Of a stretch of 24,327 nucleotides of DNA, positions 15,309 to 21,887 are shown in pieces. The translations under genes and the position numbers were made by a program. Each line of letters starts with the position of its first letter. Position 1 is the first letter of the stretch. Origin of the DNA: Chloroflexota bacterium (GTDB lineage: Bacteria; Chloroflexota; Dehalococcoidia; SM23-28-2; RBG-16-64-32); assembly GCA_022564695.1 (NCBI GenBank), contig JADFKX010000010.1, positions 1-24,327 of the forward strand, read 5' to 3'. Under the pieces are notes generated by a model that saw only the letters and a program-made list of their open reading frames with translations, did not search any database and had not been told where the DNA came from.

Positions 15309-15694
15309 GGCCCAGTAGACCGGGTGACCGCCGGTTCCCGCCCTAGGCGGGGACGGGAGGAAGGTCCGAGCTCCACCGGGCGGCGCGCTGGGTAACGCCC
15401 AGGCGGGGTGACCCGACGGAAAGTGGCGCAGAAACATACCGCCCCGATTTATCGGGGTAAGGGTGAAATGGTGGGGTAAGAGCCCACCGGCTCCGGCGTG
15501 AGCCGGAGGCCGGCCAAACCCCGCGCGGAGCAAGGCCAAATAGGAGGGCTTGCTTGCCCTCGGGCAGGCATAAGGGCGCCCGGCCCGGTACCCTCGGGTT
15601 GGCCGCTTGACCCCGTTGGTAACGGCGGGGCTAGATTGATGGTCACCGGTCGCCTCAGGCGACTACAGGACTCGGCCTACAGGTCTACTGGGTC
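15309..15694 (+). ncRNA. rnpB: RNase P RNA, bacterial type A-like
   Basis: This is the catalytic RNA that matures tRNA 5' ends. The ends pair: CCCAGTAGACC (15311-15321) with GGTCTACTGGG (15682-15692) forms P1. Conserved core segments appear in order: GGAGGAAGGTCCGAGCTCC (P4 5' side), GCAGAAACATACCGCC, AAGGGTGAAATGGTGGGGTA, GCAAGGCCAAATAGG, GATTGATGGTCACCG and finally ACAGGACTCGGCCTACAGG. The length, about 386 nt, fits. It has its own extended -10 promoter and a terminator just downstream. Short ORF calls inside it are spurious. Confidence 0.95.
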
Positions 15695-15707
15695 TTTATG
15701 GGAAACG

Positions 15708-15729
15708 AAACGGCCGCGAGGCCGTTTTT
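15708..15729 (+). terminator. Intrinsic terminator of rnpB
   Basis: AAACGGCC/GGCCGTTT is an 8-bp stem closed by the stable GCGA tetraloop, and the stem's TTT continues into a T run (15725-15729). It ends 11 bases before the murE start, so murE must be expressed by read-through or from a promoter inside rnpB. Confidence 0.8.
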
Positions 15730-15739
15730 ACCTTTAGCA

Positions 15740-17254
15740 ATGATACTAAAGGATCTGGCAACGCACCTTCCGGGCGCGGATCTCGTCGGCTCCGGCGAGG
15801 TGGAGTTCAACGCCATCGAGTATGACTCGCGTCGCCTCCGAAAGGGGACACTGTTCGTGGCTGTGCCGGGGTTCACCGTGGATGGCCACAACTACCTGCA
15901 ACAAGCGATCGCGGCCGGTGCGGTGGCTCTGCTAGTGCAGGCGGATCGCCGTCCCAAGTGGGCGGGGCTGGCTGTGCCCTGTCTGGCGGTGCCCGACACG
16001 CGCGCGGCGCTTGCCACGGCAGCGGCCGCCTTCTTCGGCTGGCCGGCTCGACGGCTCACCGTCATCGGTATCACCGGCACTGACGGCAAGACGAGCCTTA
16101 GCCACCTTATCACCCATGTCCTGGAATCGGCGGGCGAGCGCGTGGGGCTGATAAGCACCGCGGAGACCCGGGCCGCGGGGCGTACGCTGGCCGATAGCGG
16201 CCGTTTCACCACGCCGCAGGCGCCGGAGGTGCAGGCCATGCTGGCGGAGATGGTGGAGGCCGGCTGCCGCCATGCTGTGTTGGAGGCTACTTCCCACGGG
16301 CTGGCGCAGCACAGGCTCGACGGCTGCGAATTCGACGTGGCGGTGATGACCAACGTGACCAGCGACCACATCGACTTCCACCGCTCGCAGGAGGAGTATC
16401 TGGCGGCGAAGGGCCGTCTGTTCCAAATGCTGGACACGGCTGTTGACAAGGGTATCGTCAAGACGGCCGTGCTGAATGTCGACGACTCTGCCCACCGTCG
16501 CTTTCGGTCGCTGACCCAGGCCCGGGTCGCCACCTACGGGTTTGACGCTCCGGCAGATGTCACCGCGGTTGACCTGCGGCCGGACGGTTGGGGTGTGCGC
16601 TTCCATCTGCGGACGGCCGCCGAAGAGGCGGAGGTTCGATTGGGCCGGCCGGGGACGTTCAACGTGGCGAATGCCCTAGCGGCGGTGGCGACCTGCTTGG
16701 CGCTGGCGCTGGATTTGCCCTCCATAGTGCGGGGCCTGGAGTCCTGGCCGGGAGCGCCGGGCCGGATGGAGCGCGTAGAAGAAGGGCAGCCGTTCAGCGT
16801 CGTCGTCGATTTCGCTCACGCGCCGCTGTCGCTGCGGCGGGTACTGACGGAGTTGCGCAGCCGCAGCCGCGGCCGCATCATCGCCGTCTTCGGTTGTATC
16901 GGTGAGCGGGAGGCGGACCGGCGCTACGCGATGGGTCAAGCGGCGGCGGAGCTGGCCGACTACACATACGTTACGGACGACAACCCGTACTCCGAGGATA
17001 GGGATGCTATCATCGCTGAGATCGTCCGTGGGCTGAGCGAGGCTGGCAGGAAGGAAGGTCATGATTTCGCTGTCGTGCCGGACCGGCGCGAGGCGATCGC
17101 CCAGGCGCTGGCGATGGCGGTGGATGAGGACGTTGTGCTTCTCGCCGGTAAGGGCCACGAGCGTGAGGTGCACCTGGCCGGCGGCTCATATGAGTGTGAT
17201 GACCGTGAGGTGGCGCGGCGAGTGTTGGCCGAGCTGTTCCCCGAGCGCGGATGA
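15740..17254 (+). CDS. murE: MurE-like UDP-MurNAc-tripeptide ligase
   Basis: MurE is a cytoplasmic Mur ligase that adds the third residue to the peptidoglycan stem peptide. The protein is 504 aa from ATG 15740; an upstream in-frame ATG at 15698 lies within the rnpB 3' end and its terminator. It has the ATP loop GITGTDGKT (Asp where most have Asn, GTNGKT), Lys224 of AAKGRLF at the site normally carbamylated, TNVTSDHIDFH, VDFAHAP and AGKGHE (469-474). The substrate motif, DNPR in diaminopimelate-adding enzymes, is DNPY (414-417), so the amino acid added cannot be assumed. Lysine, ornithine or a non-peptidoglycan substrate is possible. No other mur genes are in the window. There is no Shine-Dalgarno. 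Confidence 0.85.
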   Translation: MILKDLATHLPGADLVGSGEVEFNAIEYDSRRLRKGTLFVAVPGFTVDGHNYLQQAIAAGAVALLVQADRRPKWAGLAVPCLAVPDTRAALATAAAAFFGWPARRLTVIGITGTDGKTSLSHLITHVLESAGERVGLISTAETRAAGRTLADSGRFTTPQAPEVQAMLAEMVEAGCRHAVLEATSHGLAQHRLDGCEFDVAVMTNVTSDHIDFHRSQEEYLAAKGRLFQMLDTAVDKGIVKTAVLNVDDSAHRRFRSLTQARVATYGFDAPADVTAVDLRPDGWGVRFHLRTAAEEAEVRLGRPGTFNVANALAAVATCLALALDLPSIVRGLESWPGAPGRMERVEEGQPFSVVVDFAHAPLSLRRVLTELRSRSRGRIIAVFGCIGEREADRRYAMGQAAAELADYTYVTDDNPYSEDRDAIIAEIVRGLSEAGRKEGHDFAVVPDRREAIAQALAMAVDEDVVLLAGKGHEREVHLAGGSYECDDREVARRVLAELFPERG

Positions 17255-17289
17255 GCACTCCTGATAATCTTCAGTCTTCGTCGGTGCTC

Positions 17290-17319
17290 TTGTAGGCCGC
17301 TTGACGGGTATGTTAGGAT
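17290..17319 (+). promoter_or_regulatory. Possible promoter of the small leader ORF
   Basis: TTGTAG (17290-17295), 18 bases and TAGGAT (17314-17319) would start a transcript near 17327, just before the ribosome site AAGGAGGTGA. Each hexamer matches four of six consensus bases. Confidence 0.4.
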
Positions 17320-17345
17320 GATTCGCAGAAAAGGAGGTGATGTGA

Positions 17346-17417
17346 ATGGGCGATTTATCTAGCGATGGCCGTAGGCCTGTCCATTCGCACCGTCATCTCT
17401 CTGAGGTGCAGGTGTAG
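17346..17417 (+). CDS. 23-aa leader peptide or small protein
   Basis: A 23-codon ORF encodes a peptide starting MGDLSSDGRR and containing three histidines close together (VHSHRHL, 13, 15 and 17). A perfect AAGGAGGTGA (17331-17340) lies 5 bases before the ATG, stronger than the site of almost any gene here, so translation is likely. It is followed within 40 bases by alternative RNA hairpins and an intrinsic terminator, then by birA. That is the layout of a transcription-attenuation leader, or of a stand-alone small gene. Histidine clustering would suit histidine sensing, but the his genes lie 3 kb away. No known peptide family was recognised. Confidence 0.55.
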   Translation: MGDLSSDGRRPVHSHRHLSEVQV

Positions 17418-17449
17418 AAGCTGAAAGGCGCGTGGACAGGTCTACGTGC
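17370..17449 (+). promoter_or_regulatory. Mutually exclusive RNA stems in birA leader
   Basis: CGTAGGCCTGTCCA (17370-17383), inside the small ORF, can pair over 14 positions with TGGACAGGTCTACG (17433-17446), with one G-T wobble. The same downstream arm can instead fold into a local hairpin, 17428-17449 (GCGCGTGGAC/GTCTACGTGC). A ribosome on the ORF would cover the upstream arm and favour the local hairpin. How either fold would affect the terminator that follows is not clear from the sequence. Confidence 0.4.
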
Positions 17450-17456
17450 CTAGCGC

Positions 17457-17486
17457 AAAAAACCAGCCCGCACGGGCTGGTTTTTT
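17457..17486 (+). terminator. Strong intrinsic terminator before birA
   Basis: CCAGCCC/GGGCTGG with a GCAC loop is flanked by A6 and T6, so the stem can extend to 13 bp and the T run is ideal. The A run makes it usable in both directions. It ends 28 bases before birA. Confidence 0.85.
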
Positions 17487-17514
17487 GTTGCCTGCGTGAG
17501 CTAACCTCACCTAA

Positions 17515-18294
17515 ATGGCTATGCAGCTTAATCTGACGCTTGTGAAGGAGCGGCTGAAGACTCGCTTTGTGGGCAGAAACCTACTCTACGTGACGCGGAC
17601 TCCCTCTACGCAGGACGTGGCCCGCGCGGAGGCAAAGCGAGGCGCCCCGGAGGGCACCGTCGTCCTCGCGGAGGAGCAGACGGCTGGGCGTGGCCGCCTG
17701 GGTCGCTCCTGGGTCTCGCCGGCGGGGAAGAACCTGTACCTAACTCTGGTCATGCAGCCACCGGCCGGACGGCTTCGCGTCCTAAGCATCGTCTCACCGC
17801 TGGCGGTAGCGGAGGCGCTGGAGGAGGTTGTAGGGCTGCCATCGCGTATCAAGTGGCCCAACGACGTGCTCGTTGGAGGCCGCAAGATCGCGGGCACACT
17901 CATCGAGACGGAGCTGGTGGGCGAGGCCGTGAAGTACGCCCTCGTGGGCATTGGGCTGAACGTGAACTTCGATGTGGGGGCAGCGCCGGAGATCGCCGAT
18001 ATCGCTACCAGCGTGCGACGTGAGCTGGGCCGCGACGGCTCGCGCGAGGAGCTGCTGGCGGCGCTGCTCAACGCCTTCGAGGCGCGCTATTCGGAGGCGC
18101 TGGAGAGCGACGCTGTCTTCCAGGCCTGGCGATCGCGACTGGAGACGTTGGGACAGCGGGTGCGCGCCACGCTGGGCGAGCGCGTGGTGGAGGGCGTGGC
18201 CGAGGACGTTGACGCCGACGGCAACCTGCTGATCAGGCGTGAGGACGGCTCCCTGGCAACCGTGGAAGCGGGCGACGTCACCCTTAGCGGCTAG
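17515..18294 (+). CDS. birA: Biotin-protein ligase
   Basis: This enzyme makes biotinyl-AMP and transfers biotin to the lysine of carrier proteins such as acetyl-CoA carboxylase BCCP. The protein is 259 aa. The biotin/adenylate loop GRGRLGRSW is at 58-66 and KWPNDVLVGGRKIAGTL at 113-129; GIGLNVN follows, then a small C-terminal SH3-like domain. There is no N-terminal helix-turn-helix, so this is a ligase only (monofunctional class), not the BirA repressor. The ATG has no Shine-Dalgarno and lies 4 bases after a small dyad (GTGAG/CTCAC, 17496-17510). It converges with slipin, whose stop is 9 bases away. Confidence 0.92.
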   Translation: MAMQLNLTLVKERLKTRFVGRNLLYVTRTPSTQDVARAEAKRGAPEGTVVLAEEQTAGRGRLGRSWVSPAGKNLYLTLVMQPPAGRLRVLSIVSPLAVAEALEEVVGLPSRIKWPNDVLVGGRKIAGTLIETELVGEAVKYALVGIGLNVNFDVGAAPEIADIATSVRRELGRDGSREELLAALLNAFEARYSEALESDAVFQAWRSRLETLGQRVRATLGERVVEGVAEDVDADGNLLIRREDGSLATVEAGDVTLSG

Positions 18295-18303
18295 GCACGG
18301 CTC

Positions 18304-19164
18304 CTAGTCCTTCTTCTCCTCTACCTCCACCGGCACCGGGCTGCGGCCGCCGCCCTGTCCACCGCTACCGCCGCCCGCGCCACGCATGAATTGGCTGATG
18401 ATGTCGATCGGCACCGGGAAGATTATCGTGCTCTGACGCTCGGTCGAGATCTCGGTGAGGGTCTGGAGGTAGCGCAGTTGGAGCGTGGTGGGCTCAGCGG
18501 CCATAATCTTGCCGGCTTGGGCCAGCTTCTCGGCCGCCTGGAATTCGCCCTCGGCGTGGATGATCTTGGCGCGGCGCTCCCGCTCGGCCTCGGCCTGCTT
18601 GGCCATGGCGCGGACCATCTCTGGGGGCAACCCGATGTCGCGCACCTCGACGATCGTCACCTTGACGCCCCAGGGCTCGGTGGCCTCGTCGATGATCTGC
18701 TGCAACTGCTGGTTGACCTGATCTCGCTTGATCAGCAGATCGTCCAGTTCGGACTGGCCGAGGACACTGCGCAGGGTGGTCTGAGCTACAAGGGACGTGG
18801 CGCGGACGTAGTCCATCACCTTGACTATGGCATCGTTCGGGTCTGTGACGCGGAAATAGACCACGGCGTCTACTTTCACGGTGACGTTGTCCCTGGTAAT
18901 AACATCCTGGCGCGGCACGTCCATAGTGACGATACGCAGGTCCACGATCACCATCCGCTCCACTATGGGGATGATGAGGAACAGCCCCGGCCCGCGGGCG
19001 CCGACGAGCCGTCCCAGGCGAAAGATGACGCCCCGTTGGTACTCGGGGACGATCTTCACCGCCAGGGGGAAGAGGGGCAAGATCAGCATCATCCCGAGGG
19101 CCGTGAGGATCATCGTTAACCAGCGGGGGCTCTGCGCCGCGTCAGGTGTCGGTTCAGTAGACAT
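18304..19164 (-). CDS. Slipin (SPFH/stomatin-family membrane protein)
   Basis: SPFH proteins form oligomeric membrane rings or caps that organise microdomains and control membrane proteases. The 286-aa protein has one membrane segment (about 15-37), then the SPFH/Band 7 domain. It begins with EYQRGVIFRLGRLVGARGPG and includes the stomatin signatures VPRQDVITRDNVTVKVDAVV and RDIGLPPEMVRAM, given here as separate motifs. A coiled coil rich in Ala, Glu and Arg follows near 185-230. The tail is glycine-rich and then acidic. It begins 3 bases after the nfeD stop, the conserved nfeD-slipin pair, in which NfeD-type proteases cleave the slipin C-terminus. Confidence 0.93.
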   Translation of the reverse strand: MSTEPTPDAAQSPRWLTMILTALGMMLILPLFPLAVKIVPEYQRGVIFRLGRLVGARGPGLFLIIPIVERMVIVDLRIVTMDVPRQDVITRDNVTVKVDAVVYFRVTDPNDAIVKVMDYVRATSLVAQTTLRSVLGQSELDDLLIKRDQVNQQLQQIIDEATEPWGVKVTIVEVRDIGLPPEMVRAMAKQAEAERERRAKIIHAEGEFQAAEKLAQAGKIMAAEPTTLQLRYLQTLTEISTERQSTIIFPVPIDIISQFMRGAGGGSGGQGGGRSPVPVEVEEKKD

Positions 19165-19166
19165 GA

Positions 19167-20537
19167 CTAGTCTCCTTCCGGTTGCTGCTGTTGTTGCTGC
19201 TGCTTCCTGACCTTCAGTCTAAGCCCTTTAACCTCCGTAATCACTACCCGCTCCCCGGACTGGATTGTACCCTCGTCCGATTCGGCGGACCAGGTCTCCC
19301 CCTCCAGGAAGACGATCCCCTCTGGGTCAAGCACCGAGCGGGCCACAGCCTGATGCCCGACCATAGTCTCCACGCCCACCTGTACGGGCAACATTCGGAT
19401 GCGGAAAAGGTTCACCAGCACGAACATAACCATCGCTCCCATAGCGGTGGCCATCCCGATGAGCAGCCATCGGGAGACCTGGAACTCCGGCGGGTTGCCG
19501 CTGGTGAGGAGGAGGCCGCCCAGGATCAGGGCGACAACACCTCCGCCGCCTAATATCCCTCCACTGGGCACGAATATCTCCAGCCCGAACAGGATGAAGG
19601 CGAACATGATGAGGGCCACGCCCGCCCAGTTGAACGGTATGACGCTGAGGGAGAAGAACCCCAGTAATAGCGCGATGACTCCGAACACGCCGGGAAAGAT
19701 CGTGCCGAAGTTGACTATCTCGATGAAGATGCCCATGCTGCCTAACGATAGCAACAAAAGCGCAATGTTCGGATCGGCGATCAGGTCCAGGAACCGCTCG
19801 ATGAAGTTCATGTTGTTGAACACCTGATCGGCGTTCGCTGTCTGAAGCGTGACCTCACGGCCAGAGCCCAGGGTGACCTGGCGTCCGTCTATCGAGTCCA
19901 GCAGTTCGTCCAGGTCGCCTGCAACGAAGTCGACGATATTCTTCTCGACGGCCTCCCTAGCCGTGTAGGCCCGTGCCTCGGTGACAGTCTCCTCCAGCGC
20001 CTGAGAGTTCCTCCCCCTCACGTCGGCGATGCTCCTTATAAGGGCCCTTGTATCTTCCTCTATCTTCTTCTCCAGCGTCGTTGGCACGTCCTCTCCGCCG
20101 GTAGTAATAGGGGAGGCGGCGCCGATGTTGGTGCCTGGCGCCATGACGGCGAAGTTGGCAGCTGCGGTGATAAAGGTCCCCGCCGAGGCGGCTCGGGCGC
20201 CTGGTGGCGATACGTAGACGGCGATGGGGATTTCGGCGCCGAGGATCCTTTGCACGATATCGCGGGTCGAGCTCAGCAGGCCCCCCGGCGTGTCGAGCCG
20301 GATCACCACCGCCGCCCCCTCCTCGTCCTCGGCGGCGGCTATGCCGCGGTCCAGGTAGCGTTCCATCACCGGGCCGACGATGCCGTCTGCGGTGAGGACG
20401 TGGACCGCGTCCGGCGGCGCTCCCGGGCCGCCGCCGCCGCAGGCGAAGCCGACCACTCCCAATACGATGAACACTGCGGCTATGGTCAGCCGCAGTGAGC
20501 GGATGGGAGAATAAGATGCGCTGCCGAAAGCGGTCAT
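19167..20537 (-). CDS. nfeD: NfeD-type membrane serine protease (ClpP class)
   Basis: This is the full-length (1510-N) form, 456 aa. An N-terminal hydrophobic segment (about 17-33) ends in Cys33, a possible lipoprotein or signal-peptide site with an atypical lipobox. The protease domain has DTPGG (82-86) and the nucleophile Ser118 in ARAASAG. Lys157 or Lys158 (TLEKKIEED) is the candidate general base of the Ser-Lys dyad. Four or so membrane helices lie between about 265 and 385. The NfeD OB-fold domain closes the protein. It ends in seven glutamines before PEGD. It pairs with the downstream slipin gene, its likely substrate or regulator. Confidence 0.92.
   Translation of the reverse strand: MTAFGSASYSPIRSLRLTIAAVFIVLGVVGFACGGGGPGAPPDAVHVLTADGIVGPVMERYLDRGIAAAEDEEGAAVVIRLDTPGGLLSSTRDIVQRILGAEIPIAVYVSPPGARAASAGTFITAAANFAVMAPGTNIGAASPITTGGEDVPTTLEKKIEEDTRALIRSIADVRGRNSQALEETVTEARAYTAREAVEKNIVDFVAGDLDELLDSIDGRQVTLGSGREVTLQTANADQVFNNMNFIERFLDLIADPNIALLLLSLGSMGIFIEIVNFGTIFPGVFGVIALLLGFFSLSVIPFNWAGVALIMFAFILFGLEIFVPSGGILGGGGVVALILGGLLLTSGNPPEFQVSRWLLIGMATAMGAMVMFVLVNLFRIRMLPVQVGVETMVGHQAVARSVLDPEGIVFLEGETWSAESDEGTIQSGERVVITEVKGLRLKVRKQQQQQQQPEGD
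19180..19204 (-). repeat. Poly-glutamine codon tract in nfeD
   Basis: A run of seven mixed CAG and CAA codons encodes Q7 just before the NfeD C-terminus. Such trinucleotide runs may change length by slippage. It appears to be an unstructured tail with no domain role. Confidence 0.6.
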
Positions 20538-20572
20538 GTATGGCGTCTCGGAGCAATGGACGATGCAATGAC

Positions 20573-20578
20573 ATTATA
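20573..20578 (-). promoter_or_regulatory. -10 box of the nfeD-slipin operon (TATAAT)
   Basis: A perfect TATAAT on the minus strand would start transcripts near 20566, about 29 bases before the nfeD ATG. No clear -35 is visible. It lies back to back with the hisZ promoter. Confidence 0.5.
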
Positions 20579-20606
20579 CAGTGGGCGAGCGGATGATGCC
20601 GGTTCG

Positions 20607-20635
20607 TTGAATGGGCGCTGGCGCTGCGCTAGAAT
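20607..20635 (+). promoter_or_regulatory. Promoter of the his operon
   Basis: TTGAAT (20607-20612), exactly 17 bases and TAGAAT (20630-20635) give a start near 20642, about 22 bases before the hisZ ATG, with GGAG at 20651-20654 as the ribosome site. This promoter decides the hisZ start, ruling out the in-frame ATG at 20556. Confidence 0.7.
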
Positions 20636-20663
20636 GAGGCACACCCCACAGGAGATACATCGT

Positions 20664-21887
20664 ATGGATAAACCTACGCGCTGTCGTGGCATGCGCGATA
20701 TGCTGCCGGACGAGATGAGACGTTTTCGCCGCGTGGAAGAGGCGTTCCGCGTGGCCTGCCTTGGCTGGGGATACGAGGAGATTCGCACCCCGGTCCTGGA
20801 GTACCTCCACCTGTTCACCACGGCCGGGACCCTCTCGCCCCAGATGCTGGGCCGCGTCTACTCGTTCCTCGACTGGGATGGTTGGAGCGGCGAGCGCGTA
20901 GTGCTCCGGCCCGACTCCACAATCCCCACGACGCGGCTGTACGCCGACTCCCTGGATGGCGGCGACGTGGCCAAGATGTTCTACGTCCAGAACGTGTTTC
21001 GCTTCGCTGAGGGCGACGAATCGCGAGAGGACTGGCAGTGCGGGGTTGAGCTCATCGGAGATAGTCAGCCCCAGGGCGATATCGAGCTTGTTCTGCTGGG
21101 GCGTGAGGTTCTCACTCACCTTGGCCTGCAGGTTGAGGTGAGGCTCTCCCACACCGGGCTGGTGCGGGCGGTGCTGGCTCGGGCGGGGCTGGACGCCTCG
21201 GAGCAGCTAGCGCTGTACGACCGCATCCTGGATGGGGACGATTTGGCGCTGCGGGAGCTACAGGAGCGGTTGCCTGAAGTGGGCGGTTCTCTGGAGATGC
21301 TCCTGTCCATGGAAGGCGAAGGCGTGGCTTACCTCGGCAACCTGCGCAGCAGCTTCGGCGGGAGTATCCCCGAGCTGGAGCGGTCGCTAGATGAACTTGC
21401 TGCGGTGGCGAGCGCGCTTGAAGCGCTGGGCTGTCGTTGTCTGATATCGGCGGCGATGGTGCGAAACTTCGAGTACTATACCGGACCGGCGTTCCAGTTC
21501 GAGGTTGCGGGCCGCCGGGTCGGTGGTGGTGGGCGATACGACGCTCTGTTATCGCTTGTCGCCGGTCGGCAGGTGCCCGCGTCCGGTTTCGCCCTGGAAG
21601 CTGGAGCACTGGCCGGGTTGCTATCGGTGGAGGCGTCCGAGCGACGGATCGCCACGGTCGCCGTCAAGGCGGCCGACGGCGAGGCGCTGGCGTTGGCGTT
21701 CCGTCTGGCATCCACCCTGCGGGCCGAAGGGCTTACCGTGCAGGTGGCGGGAACGGCGCCGGACGGCGGTCCAAGCGTGGAAGTCGCGGGCGAAGGGTTC
21801 GTGCTCTCCGGCGTAGGCGGGAAGGCTCGTCGCTTGGCGAGCGTGGAGGCAGTGGCGGAGGCGCTGCGAGAGATCGGCTGTGATTAA
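20664..21887 (+). CDS. hisZ: ATP phosphoribosyltransferase regulatory subunit HisZ
   Basis: HisZ is a histidyl-tRNA-synthetase paralogue that activates the short form of HisG and mediates histidine feedback. From ATG 20664 it has 407 aa, starting MDKPTRCRGMRDMLPDE. The class II synthetase fold is visible: RTPVLEYLHLF (motif 1 region), LRPDST at 81-86 (where true HisS has LRPEGT), VRNFEYYTG and GGGRYDAL near 290. The C-terminal anticodon-binding-like domain is present but degenerate. The next gene is hisG, overlapping by 8 bases, which favours HisZ over a second HisS. Confidence 0.88.
   Translation: MDKPTRCRGMRDMLPDEMRRFRRVEEAFRVACLGWGYEEIRTPVLEYLHLFTTAGTLSPQMLGRVYSFLDWDGWSGERVVLRPDSTIPTTRLYADSLDGGDVAKMFYVQNVFRFAEGDESREDWQCGVELIGDSQPQGDIELVLLGREVLTHLGLQVEVRLSHTGLVRAVLARAGLDASEQLALYDRILDGDDLALRELQERLPEVGGSLEMLLSMEGEGVAYLGNLRSSFGGSIPELERSLDELAAVASALEALGCRCLISAAMVRNFEYYTGPAFQFEVAGRRVGGGGRYDALLSLVAGRQVPASGFALEAGALAGLLSVEASERRIATVAVKAADGEALALAFRLASTLRAEGLTVQVAGTAPDGGPSVEVAGEGFVLSGVGGKARRLASVEAVAEALREIGCD

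Noticed and set aside
17496..17510. GTGAG/CTCAC dyad as a biotin-repressor operator
   Set aside because: It is too short, does not resemble known biotin operators, and the ligase here has no DNA-binding domain.
20664..21887. Histidyl-tRNA synthetase (hisS)
   Set aside because: The motif 2 region reads LRPDST rather than LRPEGT, the C-terminal domain is degenerate, and the gene overlaps hisG, all favouring HisZ.
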